Positions 40,212 through 49,143 of a stretch of 64,000 nt of DNA are shown piece by piece. Origin of the DNA: Caballeronia arvi (GTDB lineage Bacteria; Pseudomonadota; Gammaproteobacteria; Burkholderiales; Burkholderiaceae); NCBI RefSeq assembly GCF_001544695.2, contig NZ_FCOM02000037.1:17323-81322 (forward strand), written 5' to 3'. A program made the position numbers and the translations under genes. Below the pieces are notes generated by a model. It was not told the DNA's origin, did no database searches, and saw only the letters and a program-made list of their open reading frames with translations. Position 1 is the first letter of the stretch. Each line of letters begins with the position of its first letter.

Positions 40212-41168
40212 ATGTCCAACATCATCAAGTTCGCCGTGCTTCTGGTCGGCGCTTTGCTCATCGCGCTCATCGTGCGGGTCGTGGTCGCGAGCGCCTCGCG
40301 CCCGGCCAATCATCCCGTCACCTCGGAGAAGGTGCAGGTCAGCGCGGCCGATTTGCCGCAAGGCCTCCTGCTGCGCGACGAAGACCTCACGTGGAAGTCG
40401 GTGCCCGCGTCGCAAGTGCCGCCGAATGCGATCGTTTCCGGTGCGCAGCCCGCCGTCGACATCAAGGGCGCGCTTCTGCGCCATCCGGTCGAAAGCGGCG
40501 CGGTGCTCACGTCCGCCGACGTCATCCTGCCGAACGCGCCGGGCTTTCTTGCCGCGACGCTCAAGCCCGACATGCGCGCCGTGTCGGTCGCGGTGGACGA
40601 CGTGTCCGGCAACGCGGGTCTCATTCAGCCGGGCGACTATGTCGACCTGCTTCTCACGCAGCAAATGGATCGCCGCACCGACTCCCCGGATCTCGCCGTG
40701 TCGAGCGAAACCGTGGTCGAGCATGTGCGCGTGCTGGCTGTCGGCTCCGAAATCAATCGGCCGAAGATCAACGGTGACGCGGCCGAAGCGATCGCGCGCG
40801 CCCGCACGGTGACGCTCGAAGTGACGCCCCGAATGGGCGAAGTCGTCGCGGTGGCGGCGCGTCTCGGCTCGCTGTCGCTCGCGCTGCGCAGCTTTGCGAC
40901 CGAAACGCGCGACCCGAACGCAACGGCCGCGGCGGCGGCATCGTCGCCGCCGCGCACGCCGCTCTGGGCCGGCGATATTTCCCGCGCCGTGCGCGATCTG
41001 CCGCGCTCGCGACAGCCGCAAGTCAGCGCTGTGAGTCACGCGCCGGCGCCCGCGCGCCCGGTCGCGATCTATCGCGGCTCCGAGAAGAGCGAGAACGTGA
41101 GCATCGCGCAGGTCGGCGGATCGTCGGACGGCGCGCCGCCCTTGCCGAGCGTGCCGCCGGGCAGATGA
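40212..41168 (+). CDS. rcpC: Tad pilus assembly protein CpaB/RcpC
   Basis: A 318-residue protein with one N-terminal membrane anchor (IIKFAVLLVGALLIALIVRVVV). A SAF-like domain follows (AADLPQGLLLRDEDLTWKSV) and then the RcpC/CpaB block VSVAVDDVSGNAGLIQPGDYVD. The C-terminal 80 residues are Ala/Pro-rich and probably disordered. It sits 12 bases after tadV. RcpC is periplasmic and helps the secretin pass or stabilise the pilus. Confidence 0.88.
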   Translation: MSNIIKFAVLLVGALLIALIVRVVVASASRPANHPVTSEKVQVSAADLPQGLLLRDEDLTWKSVPASQVPPNAIVSGAQPAVDIKGALLRHPVESGAVLTSADVILPNAPGFLAATLKPDMRAVSVAVDDVSGNAGLIQPGDYVDLLLTQQMDRRTDSPDLAVSSETVVEHVRVLAVGSEINRPKINGDAAEAIARARTVTLEVTPRMGEVVAVAARLGSLSLALRSFATETRDPNATAAAAASSPPRTPLWAGDISRAVRDLPRSRQPQVSAVSHAPAPARPVAIYRGSEKSENVSIAQVGGSSDGAPPLPSVPPGR

Positions 41169-41250
41169 GCGCCGGACGCGCCGCGCAAGGACGCGGCAAA
41201 TAACAGCAGCAACCAGTTGCGGCGGCACAGCGCCGCCAGGATCGAAACTC

Positions 41251-42810
41251 ATGAAAACGCAGTTGGACTTCGGCAGCATCGAAAGGCGGGGCGCGCGAAT
41301 CGCGCTCGCGTGCGCGGGCGTGCTGCTGGCATGGTCCGTCGAGGCGGCGCAGCCGGGCGTGCCCGCGAAGGCGCCGGCAGACGCGACGGCTTCGGCCGCC
41401 CGGCTCGCACCGATGCGCGCGCAAAATCCCGCGCTCGTGCGCACTGCGCTCGCGGTGCCGAATCGCGTGGCCGCGCCGGACGCCGCGATGGGGATGGGCG
41501 CGCTCACCCTCGACGCGGGCAAGGGCACGATGCTGCGCCTGCCGGAAGACGCCACCTCGGTGTTCGTCGCCGATCCGTCGATCGCGGACGTGCACGTGCC
41601 GTCGCCGAAAACGGTCTTCGTGCTCGGCAAGAAGACCGGCACGACGACGCTCTACGTGCTCGGCCCGAACAACAAGACGCTGCTGCAGCGCACGGTGATC
41701 GTCGCGCGCGACATGATGGCCCTGCGCAACATGCTCTCGTCGCGCTTTCCCAATCTGAACGTGCAGGCGACGACGGGCCAGGGCTCGCTGCTCGTCTCGG
41801 GCCAGGTGCCGACCGCGTCCGATGCCGATGCCATCGTGCAGGCCGTGACGCCGTTCCTCGCCGACAAGGAAGTGCTGATCAACCGCCTGACGGTGGATCG
41901 TCCGCTGCAGGTGCAACTGCGCGTGCGCATCACCGAGGTGGACCGCAACGTGACGCAGCAGCTCGGCATCAACTGGCAGGCGCTCGGCACGTCGGGCAAC
42001 TGGCTCGGCGGTCTCTTCAGCGGCCGCCCGATCCAGAACCTGAATCAGCCGATCGCGAACGGCAACGGCGGCGTGACCTATCCGATCAACCTCGCGGCCA
42101 ACAACGCGTTCTCGTTCCTGACCGGCTTCCATACGGCCAACACCGACATCCGCGCGCTCATCGACGCGCTGAATCAGGAAGGCCTGCTTACCGTGCTCGC
42201 CGAGCCGAATCTCGTCGCGATGTCGGGCCAGACGGCCAGCTTCCTCGCGGGCGGCGAGTTCCCGATTCCGGTGTCGCAGACCAACGGCGCGATCTCGGTT
42301 GAGTTCAAGCAGTTCGGCGTCAAGCTCGACTTCACGCCGACCGTGCTGAACGAGCGCCGCATCAGCCTGAAGGTGCGTCCCGAAGTGAGCCAGATCGACA
42401 CGACCGCGAGCGTTACGACCGGCGGCGTGACGGTGCCGGGCCTCTCGGTGCGCCGTGCCGACACGACGGTCGAGCTCGCGAGCGGCCAGAGCTTCGCCAT
42501 CGGCGGGCTGTTGCAGAGCAATACCACGGACATCGTTTCGCAGGTGCCCGGCATCGGTTCGATTCCGGTGCTCGGCAAGCTGTTTTCGTCGTCGAACTAC
42601 CAGAACAACAAAACCGAGCTCGTCATCATGGTGACGCCGTATCTCGTCGAGCCGACCGACTCCGCGAAGCTGCGCTCGCCGCTCGATTCGTTGATCTCGC
42701 CGTCGAGCGATGTCGAATACAGCTTCCAGCGCAAGGCGGGCCAGCCGAACGCCGCGCAGCCGTCCGCATCCGAACCGCGTCTCGTGGGCGCGGCGGGCTA
42801 TGTCTATTGA
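41251..42810 (+). CDS. rcpA: Tad pilus outer-membrane secretin RcpA/CpaC
   Basis: A 519-residue secretin with a signal peptide (about 1-33, ending WSVEAA). Pilus-specific N-domain and BON-like segments follow (LPEDATSVFVADPSIADVHV, FPNLNVQATTGQGSLLVSGQ). The C-terminal secretin domain has VLAEPNLVAMSGQTASFLAG, then VPGIGSIPVLGKLFSS and LVIMVTPYLVEP. It forms the outer-membrane channel for the Flp pilus. The 82-base gap before it contains AGGA near the ATG. Confidence 0.92.
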   Translation: MKTQLDFGSIERRGARIALACAGVLLAWSVEAAQPGVPAKAPADATASAARLAPMRAQNPALVRTALAVPNRVAAPDAAMGMGALTLDAGKGTMLRLPEDATSVFVADPSIADVHVPSPKTVFVLGKKTGTTTLYVLGPNNKTLLQRTVIVARDMMALRNMLSSRFPNLNVQATTGQGSLLVSGQVPTASDADAIVQAVTPFLADKEVLINRLTVDRPLQVQLRVRITEVDRNVTQQLGINWQALGTSGNWLGGLFSGRPIQNLNQPIANGNGGVTYPINLAANNAFSFLTGFHTANTDIRALIDALNQEGLLTVLAEPNLVAMSGQTASFLAGGEFPIPVSQTNGAISVEFKQFGVKLDFTPTVLNERRISLKVRPEVSQIDTTASVTTGGVTVPGLSVRRADTTVELASGQSFAIGGLLQSNTTDIVSQVPGIGSIPVLGKLFSSSNYQNNKTELVIMVTPYLVEPTDSAKLRSPLDSLISPSSDVEYSFQRKAGQPNAAQPSASEPRLVGAAGYVY

Positions 42811-42820
42811 GCGCCAAGTC

Positions 42821-43195
42821 ATGAAACACGCACGTCCTCTCATGTTCGCGGCGCTCGTCGCCTTCGCTTGCGGCGCGACCGGCTGCTTCCATCCGCCGCG
42901 CAACATGCCCAACGATTCGACGATCGGCTACGACGGCCAGAACGCCATCCCGCCCGATTGCGACTCGCTCGCGCGCGGCTCGCACATGACCGACGCGGGA
43001 CGGCGCCGCCCGGCGATGCAATGGGGCTGCGCAACCTATACGAACCTCGCGGCGCAGCTCGCGCGTCCGGCCGATATCGTCGCGCCGCAGACGCTCGGCC
43101 CGGCCGACGGCGCGACGGCGGCGAGCGCGATACGCCGTTACGAAACCGGCCACGTGATCCCGCTCGACTCGAGCACGTCGCGCGAAGCGAAGTAG
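42821..43195 (+). CDS. Short CpaD-like lipoprotein of the Tad pilus
   Basis: A 124-residue lipoprotein: signal peptide with lipobox ATGC (C22). The C-terminal half, MQWGCATYTNLAAQLARPAD plus an APQTLGP..D repeat, matches the CpaD pattern (GCAtxxNLAaqvadPxDLv). Full-length CpaD proteins are about 200-230 residues, so this is a minimal form that has lost the N-terminal half. It starts 10 bases after the rcpA stop. CpaD-type lipoproteins assist secretin assembly. Confidence 0.75.
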   Translation: MKHARPLMFAALVAFACGATGCFHPPRNMPNDSTIGYDGQNAIPPDCDSLARGSHMTDAGRRRPAMQWGCATYTNLAAQLARPADIVAPQTLGPADGATAASAIRRYETGHVIPLDSSTSREAK

Positions 43196-43215
43196 CGCCT
43201 AAACAGACGGACATC

Positions 43216-43230
43216 ATGAGCACATCATGA
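43216..43230 (+). other. Four-codon mini-ORF before tadZ
   Basis: The 11-base unit ACATCATGAGC is tandemly repeated (43211-43221, 43222-43232). The first copy gives ATG AGC ACA TCA TGA, whose stop overlaps the tadZ start in the second copy (ATGA). It may couple translation or be a start-site duplication. Confidence 0.4.
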
Positions 43231-44447
43231 GCACAACAGAAATCAGTTTCTTCAAGGGCAAGCAAGGCGTGCGGATTGCGGACTTCATCGCGTTCGTGGC
43301 GGACCGCAAGACCGAGCAGGTGTTGAAGAGCTTCGTGCTCGAACAGGCGATGCCGCACGTGCATATCGCCGTCGGCAACGTGGACGACGCCATCGCGCAT
43401 CTGTCGAAGATCGAGCGCTCGCCGCTCTTTCTGCTCGTCGACCTCGAAGGTTCGGTGATGCCGCTCTCGGAGCTCGGCCGCCTCGCGGAAGTGTGCGAGC
43501 CGTCCGTGCAGGTCGTCGCGATCGGCGAGCGCAACGACGTCGGCCTGTTCCGCAGCCTGCTCAAGATCGGCGTGCGCGACTATCTGGTGAAGCCGCTGAC
43601 CGTCGAGTTGCTGAAGCGCACCGTCAACGTGTCCGAGGGCAAAGTCAGCCCGGTGACGCTGGCGCGCGCGGGCAAGACCATCGCGTTCGCGGGCGCGCGC
43701 GGCGGCGTCGGCGTGACGACGCTCGCGCTCAATCTCGCGCGCCATCTCGCGGAAGACACGCACCGGCGCGTCGCCTATGTCGATCTGAAACTGTGCGGCG
43801 GCGCGGCCAACAGCATGCTCGGCACGCAGAGCAACAACGGTCTCGTCGACGTGCTGCAAAACGTGCATCGTCTCGATCCGCAATACGTGGAGCGCACGCT
43901 CGTCGCGAACGGCAGCCGCCTGTTCGTGCTGTCGGCGGATCTCGATTACGGCACAGCCAAGCAGTTCGAGCCGGGCGCGCTGCGCCGCGTGGTCGAGCTG
44001 CTGTGCGACAGCTTCCACTACGTGATTCTCGATATCGGCGACCCGAACGACGCACTCGCGGCCGAAGCGTTCGATCACGCGTCGCGCGTGTATCTCGTCG
44101 CGGACCGCTCCGTGCATTCGACTCGCGAAACCATCCGGATGCTGCGCTATATCGAGGACCGAGACAGCAATCCGCCGACCTCCGTGCTGCTCAACAACCC
44201 GAACGCCGCGACCGCGGGCAAGGTGCAGGAGGCCGACTTCATGACGGCCGTGGGCCGCACCGTGTTGCACGAGGTGCAGTTCGAGCCGAAGATGCTCGCG
44301 ACCGCCGAGAATCTCGGCGAAGCGCCGCGTGAACGCGGCCAGAACAACTTCACGCAGGCCATCGCGCGCGTCGCCAACGACCTGACGGGCCAGCACGCGG
44401 CCGTCGAGCGCACGTTCCTGAGCAAGTTCAAGCTCAGGAGGGCGTGA
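43227..44447 (+). CDS. tadZ: Tad pilus localisation ATPase CpaE/TadZ
   Basis: A 406-residue protein with an N-terminal receiver-like domain (about 17-135, no clear phosphoacceptor Asp cluster) and a C-terminal MinD/ParA-type ATPase. The deviant Walker A is GARGGVGVTT (156-165): the signature lysine is Arg158 and the P-loop lysine is Val163, so nucleotide hydrolysis may be weak or absent. TadZ directs pilus machinery to the pole. Its stop overlaps the tadA start (TGATG). Confidence 0.87.
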   Translation: MSTTEISFFKGKQGVRIADFIAFVADRKTEQVLKSFVLEQAMPHVHIAVGNVDDAIAHLSKIERSPLFLLVDLEGSVMPLSELGRLAEVCEPSVQVVAIGERNDVGLFRSLLKIGVRDYLVKPLTVELLKRTVNVSEGKVSPVTLARAGKTIAFAGARGGVGVTTLALNLARHLAEDTHRRVAYVDLKLCGGAANSMLGTQSNNGLVDVLQNVHRLDPQYVERTLVANGSRLFVLSADLDYGTAKQFEPGALRRVVELLCDSFHYVILDIGDPNDALAAEAFDHASRVYLVADRSVHSTRETIRMLRYIEDRDSNPPTSVLLNNPNAATAGKVQEADFMTAVGRTVLHEVQFEPKMLATAENLGEAPRERGQNNFTQAIARVANDLTGQHAAVERTFLSKFKLRRA

Positions 44448-45856
44448 TGTTCGGGCAGAAGCAGGCGCGCGCCACGCCGCCGTCCGGTCTCGATGAAAGC
44501 GCGCCGCCACAAGGCGAGGCGCCGGCGCTTGCGGTCGTCGAGAAGCCGGCGGCCGTCGCGCCCGCGCGCGCTCAGCCCGGCGACGGCAATGAAACGCTCG
44601 TGCGCTCCGATCTCTTCAGGACGATCCGCGCGGGCGTGTTCGCTGCGATGAATCCGTCGGCGGCGGTCGGCAAGACGCGCGAGCAGATGAAGCCCGCCGT
44701 CGAGACGCTCGTCGTCGATGTCGCCGAGCGCGAGCGCCTGAACATCACGATCTCGGAGCAGGTGCAGATCGTCGGTGAGTTGCTGAACGACATGTTCGGC
44801 CTCGGTCCGATCGAACCCTTGCTCGCCGATGAAACCATCACCGACGTGCTCGTCAACGGACCCGATCAGGTGTGGGTCGAGCGGCACGGACGGCTCGAAC
44901 TGACCAACTGCAAGTTCCGCGACAACGCGCACGTGATCAACGTCGCGCAGCGCATCGCGGCGGGCGTCGGGCGGCGCGTCGACGAAAGCAGCCCGATGGT
45001 CGATGCGCGCCTCGCCGACGGCAGCCGCGTGAATGTCGTGCTGCCGCCGCTCGCGATTCATGGCGCATCGATTTCGATTCGTAAGTTTTCCAAACGAAAT
45101 ATCACGCTGCACCGCATGGCGCAGCAGGGCAACCTGTCGGCCGCGATGGCCAACGTGCTCAAGCTCGCGAGCACCTGCCGCCTCAATGTCATCGTGTCGG
45201 GCGGCACGGGTTCGGGCAAGACGACGCTGCTCAACGCGCTGTCGCATTTCATCGGGCACGGCGAGCGCACGGTGACGATCGAGGATGCGGCCGAACTGCA
45301 GCTCGTCCAGCCGCATGTCGTGAGTCTCGAAACGCGGCCTGAAAACGCCGAAGGGCTCGGCGCGGTGACGCAGCGCGACCTCGTGCGCAACGCGCTGCGG
45401 ATGCGCCCGGACCGCATCATCCTCGGCGAAACGCGCGGCGCCGAAGCCTTCGACGTGCTCCAGGCGATGAACACCGGCCACGACGGCTCGATGACCACCA
45501 TCCACGCGAACACGCCGCGCGACGGCATCACGCGTCTCGAAAGCATGGTGATGATGGCGAACGGCAATCTGCCGCTCCTGTCGATCCGCCGCCAGATCGC
45601 GAGCGCGGTGCATCTGATCGTGCAGATCGAGCGCATGCGCGACGGCATGCGGCGCGTGACGCGCGTAACCGAGCTCGTCGGAATGGAGGGCGACGTCATC
45701 ATCACGCAGGATCTCTTCACGTTCCGCTATGACGCGAGCGCCTATAGCGAGGAAGTGAAGGGCGTGTTCGAAACCGGCGCCGTGCGCCCGGCGTTCTCGC
45801 AGCGCGCCGCGTACTACGGTCTCGAAGACGCGCTTCTGGAGGCGATGAAGCCATGA
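44447..45856 (+). CDS. tadA: Tad pilus secretion ATPase CpaF/TadA
   Basis: A 469-residue VirB11/PilT-type ATPase. The N-terminal 75 residues are Ala/Pro-rich. The core includes GLGPIEPLLADETITDVLVN, Walker A GGTGSGKTT from 253 (K258), Asp box TIEDAAELQL, Walker B RPDRIILGETRGAEAF and the His box MTTIHANTPRDG. AGGAGGG (44436-44442) lies just before the ATG, a stronger ribosome site than most in the locus. It powers pilin polymerisation as a hexamer. Confidence 0.93.
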   Translation: MFGQKQARATPPSGLDESAPPQGEAPALAVVEKPAAVAPARAQPGDGNETLVRSDLFRTIRAGVFAAMNPSAAVGKTREQMKPAVETLVVDVAERERLNITISEQVQIVGELLNDMFGLGPIEPLLADETITDVLVNGPDQVWVERHGRLELTNCKFRDNAHVINVAQRIAAGVGRRVDESSPMVDARLADGSRVNVVLPPLAIHGASISIRKFSKRNITLHRMAQQGNLSAAMANVLKLASTCRLNVIVSGGTGSGKTTLLNALSHFIGHGERTVTIEDAAELQLVQPHVVSLETRPENAEGLGAVTQRDLVRNALRMRPDRIILGETRGAEAFDVLQAMNTGHDGSMTTIHANTPRDGITRLESMVMMANGNLPLLSIRRQIASAVHLIVQIERMRDGMRRVTRVTELVGMEGDVIITQDLFTFRYDASAYSEEVKGVFETGAVRPAFSQRAAYYGLEDALLEAMKP

Positions 45857-46827
45857 GCCTCGTCAACCTGATCACGTTCGCTGCGTTCGCGTGCGTGCTG
45901 CTCGCCGGCGTGATGGTCGTGGTCCTGCAAGACATGCGCGACAACCGGCCGCCGTCGCGCATCCGCCAGCGCATGCAGAAGTCGTTCATAGCGCAGGGCG
46001 CACATGCGGCGCAGGCGAACAAGCTCGATCTCGACATCTTTCAGGCGAGCCGCAGGGACAACGTGTTCACGCGCTGGACCGGGCCGCGTCTCGCGCGCCT
46101 GCGGACCGTCGCGGGCGCCAACGGCGTGCGTATCGTGATCGTCGCGGCGCTGGCGGGCGAGCTCGTCGCCGTGCTGACGAACACCTTCGCGCCGCTGCCC
46201 GACTTCGCGCGGCCGCTCGTGCTCGTCGGCTTGCCGGTGCTCGCGCTGGTGCAGGCGTACCGCTTCCTGATCGAGCGCTTTCGCAAGCGCTTTCTCGACG
46301 GCTTTCCCGATGTCATCGACATGATCGTGCGTGCGGTGCGCGCGGGCGTGCCGGTCACACAGGTGATCGGCTCGGCGGCGAGCGAGTGCCGCGACCCACT
46401 CAAGAGCGAGTTCCAGCTGATGGCCGACTCGCTGCAGGTGGGCCTCGATCTCGACGAAGTGCTCACGGTCGCGATGCGCCGCATCGAGATCGCGGACTTC
46501 TCGTTCTTTTGCGTGTGTCTGCTGCTGCAGCGCGAAACCGGCGGCCAGCTCGGCGAGACGCTCGAGAACCTGTCGGGCATCGTGCGCACGCGCCGTGAGA
46601 TTCGCCAGAAAACCAAGGCGCTGACCGGCGAGGCGCGCATCACGACGAAGATTCTCGCCGCCATTCCCGTGATCATCATGTCGTCGATGTATGCGATCAA
46701 CAAGCCCTATCTGATGATTCTGTTCAGCACCGATTCCGGGCAGAACCTGCTCACCTTCGGCGTGGTGTCGATCGTCATGGGGCTGATCGTGATTGGCAAG
46801 ATGTCGAAGCTCGATACCTCGCGATGA
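45853..46827 (+). CDS. tadB: Tad pilus platform protein TadB
   Basis: A 324-residue inner-membrane protein with a T2SSF (GspF-like) domain. It has an N-terminal TM, a pair of TMs around 90-135, the cytoplasmic core FPDVIDMIVRAVRAGVPVTQ / LQRETGGQLGETLENLS, and a final TM pair near 265-315. It starts within the tadA stop (ATGA) and overlaps tadC the same way. It forms the membrane platform with TadC. Confidence 0.9.
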   Translation: MSLVNLITFAAFACVLLAGVMVVVLQDMRDNRPPSRIRQRMQKSFIAQGAHAAQANKLDLDIFQASRRDNVFTRWTGPRLARLRTVAGANGVRIVIVAALAGELVAVLTNTFAPLPDFARPLVLVGLPVLALVQAYRFLIERFRKRFLDGFPDVIDMIVRAVRAGVPVTQVIGSAASECRDPLKSEFQLMADSLQVGLDLDEVLTVAMRRIEIADFSFFCVCLLLQRETGGQLGETLENLSGIVRTRREIRQKTKALTGEARITTKILAAIPVIIMSSMYAINKPYLMILFSTDSGQNLLTFGVVSIVMGLIVIGKMSKLDTSR

Positions 46828-47792
46828 ACCCGAACAACGTCGAAACCATCATCAATCTGCTGATGCTGCTCGGGCTGCTCGCGGCGCTCGCGGTGTGGTG
46901 GGCGCACAAGCACGGCGGCAAGCGCGGACGCATCGCGGAGCGCGCGCGCATGGCCGCGGCCACGCATCGCTTCGAGAGCGCTGCGGCCGACGACGATGGC
47001 GATAACGCGTCGCTCTCCGAGCGCATCTTGCGCCGCCTCGCGCGCATCGGCGACAAGATTCCGCTCTTCGACGCGAAGTATCGCCTCAAGCTGCAGAAGG
47101 AAATGGTGAAGAGCGGCTACCGCAGTCATCTCGCGGTGTCGATCCTGCTGGCCGTGAAGTTCTTCTGCGGGCTCGCGTGCGCGGCCGCGACCGTGATGCT
47201 CGGCTCACGCATTCCGATGATCGGTGCGTATCCGGCGGGGCGCGGCATCGCGATGTTGATGGTGTTCATCGTCGGGATGATCTTGCCGGAGTACGTGGTC
47301 GCGTTCAAGGCGTCGCGCCGCCGCAAGGCGATGGGCGCCTGCCTGCCCGATGCGCTCGACCTGCTCGTCATCTGCACGAACGCGGGCAACAGTCTCGGCG
47401 TGTCGATCCGGCGCGTCGCCGACGAGCTGCGGACGATCTGCCCGCCGCTCTCCGACGAGTTTTCGCTCGCCGCCGACGAGCTCAAGCTGTCCGGCGACAG
47501 CGCGCGCGCCCTCAACAATCTCGCCGAGCGCATCGACCTGCCGTCGATCCGCGCGCTCATCTCGACGCTCACGCAGTCGATGCGCTATGGCACGCCGATC
47601 ACGCAGGCGCTGCGCACGCTGTCGCGCACCGAGCGCGTCGCGCACATCGTGTCGCTCGAGGAAAAGGCGGCGAAGCTCGCGCCGAAGATGGTCGTGCCGA
47701 TGATGTTGTTCATTCTCCCCGCGATCATCGCGATCGCCGCGGGGCCTGCCGTTATCCAGTTGCTTGCGTTCATCGCGGGAAGTTCGAAATGA
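46824..47792 (+). CDS. tadC: Tad pilus platform protein TadC
   Basis: A 322-residue T2SSF-domain inner-membrane protein. The core ACLPDALDLLVICTNAGNSLGV and ALISTLTQSMRYGTPITQAL parallels TadB. A TM lies at the N-terminus, a pair around 95-150 and another near the C-terminus. It overlaps tadB and tadD by four bases each. Confidence 0.9.
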   Translation: MNPNNVETIINLLMLLGLLAALAVWWAHKHGGKRGRIAERARMAAATHRFESAAADDDGDNASLSERILRRLARIGDKIPLFDAKYRLKLQKEMVKSGYRSHLAVSILLAVKFFCGLACAAATVMLGSRIPMIGAYPAGRGIAMLMVFIVGMILPEYVVAFKASRRRKAMGACLPDALDLLVICTNAGNSLGVSIRRVADELRTICPPLSDEFSLAADELKLSGDSARALNNLAERIDLPSIRALISTLTQSMRYGTPITQALRTLSRTERVAHIVSLEEKAAKLAPKMVVPMMLFILPAIIAIAAGPAVIQLLAFIAGSSK

Positions 47793-48652
47793 AGCCATCC
47801 ATTCAACGTCGCGCCGGACTTGTCTGCGCCATCGCGCTGCTGTGCGCCGCAGCGGGCTGCACGACGAGCGTGCGCCAGGTTACCGACACGCGCCCCGTGC
47901 TGCGCAACTCCGCGCCGAGCACGATCAGCGAACTGCGCATCGCCGACACGGCGCTCGAATCGAACAACTTCGATCTCGCGACCTCGCTGTACGAGAAAGC
48001 CGTGCAGGCCGATCCGAAATCCGTGCCGGGCCTGACGGGTCTCGGCAACACGCTGTACGCCGTCGGCGACTACACGCGCGCGGGCGTCTACTATCAGCGC
48101 GCGAGCCAGATCGATCCGAAGGCGACGCCGCCGCTCATCGGCATTGCGCGCGTGGCGATTCATCAGCGCCGCTTCGATGACGCCATCGCCACGTACAAGC
48201 GCGTGCTCACGATCACGCCGAACGATCCGCTCGCGTGCGCGGGCCTCGGCGCCGCGCTCGATCTCTCGGGCGATCACGCGCACGCTCAGGCGCTGCTGCG
48301 CGCCGCGTTGCAGGCCAATCCCGGCGATCCGATGCTGTCGGTGAATCTCGGTCTCTCGCTGACGCTCGCGGGCGATCCGCGGCAGGGCGCGAACGTGCTG
48401 CTCGACGTGACGCGCTTTCCCGCCGCCCCGCCGCAGGCGCGCCAGAATCTCGCGCTCGCCTACGGCCTGCTCGGCAACGACGATGCGGCCGCGGCGATTC
48501 TCTCGCGCGATCTGCCGAAGTCGTCGGTACAGGACAACCTGCGCTTCTACGAATTGCAGCGTGCGCGCGACGGGCAAGGCGCGCAGCCGGTGAAGAGCGT
48601 CGCCGTATCGGCGATTGCGACGCCCAGGGTCCAGACCGCGAGCGTGAAGTGA
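47789..48652 (+). CDS. tadD: Tad pilus TPR lipoprotein TadD
   Basis: A 287-residue lipoprotein: signal peptide with lipobox AAGC (C24). At least four tetratricopeptide repeats follow between about 50 and 230, for example AVQADPKSVPGLTGLGNTLYAV and VLTITPNDPLACAGLGAALD. TadD-like TPR lipoproteins act as pilotins for secretin assembly. It ends 2 bases before tadE. Confidence 0.88.
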   Translation: MKPSIQRRAGLVCAIALLCAAAGCTTSVRQVTDTRPVLRNSAPSTISELRIADTALESNNFDLATSLYEKAVQADPKSVPGLTGLGNTLYAVGDYTRAGVYYQRASQIDPKATPPLIGIARVAIHQRRFDDAIATYKRVLTITPNDPLACAGLGAALDLSGDHAHAQALLRAALQANPGDPMLSVNLGLSLTLAGDPRQGANVLLDVTRFPAAPPQARQNLALAYGLLGNDDAAAAILSRDLPKSSVQDNLRFYELQRARDGQGAQPVKSVAVSAIATPRVQTASVK

Positions 48653-48654
48653 CC

Positions 48655-49143
48655 ATGCGCGCGATCTCGCCAGCGGCCGGCCGGCTCTTCCGGCGCCTTG
48701 CGCGCGACGAGCGCGGCCTGTCGGCGATCGAGTTCGCGCTCGTCGGGCCGGTGGTGTTCATCCTGATCCTCGCCACCGTGGAAGTCGCGCTCGACATGAT
48801 CGTCGACGCCTCCGTGCAGTTCGCCGCGCAACAGGCGTCGCGCGCGGGACTGACGACCGTGGTGCCGTCGAACGTGACACGCGATGCGCAGGCGCGGCAG
48901 ATCATCAACGACATTCTCGGCGGCTGGAAACGGATGGGCGGCACCGTGGACATCGCGACGCGCGCCTACACCACCTACAACGATCTCGGCAGCAACAACT
49001 ATCAGCAATCGATGGGCGGTTTCGGCGACGTGGTCACGTACAACATCACCGTGACGATCCCGACCTTCTCCGGCATCCCGAAGCTGTTCGGCTTCGAGAC
49101 CCTGACCTTCCAGCGCAACTATCTCGTACAGAACGAAAAATGA
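48655..49143 (+). CDS. tadE: Tad minor pseudopilin TadE
   Basis: A 162-residue pseudopilin-like protein. The leader RLARDERG is followed by LSAIEFALVGPVVFILILA, giving Glu at +5 and Phe at +6, a TadV cleavage site and TM helix. The rest is periplasmic (TadE-like domain). Its stop overlaps the start of tadF. Confidence 0.88.
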   Translation: MRAISPAAGRLFRRLARDERGLSAIEFALVGPVVFILILATVEVALDMIVDASVQFAAQQASRAGLTTVVPSNVTRDAQARQIINDILGGWKRMGGTVDIATRAYTTYNDLGSNNYQQSMGGFGDVVTYNITVTIPTFSGIPKLFGFETLTFQRNYLVQNEK

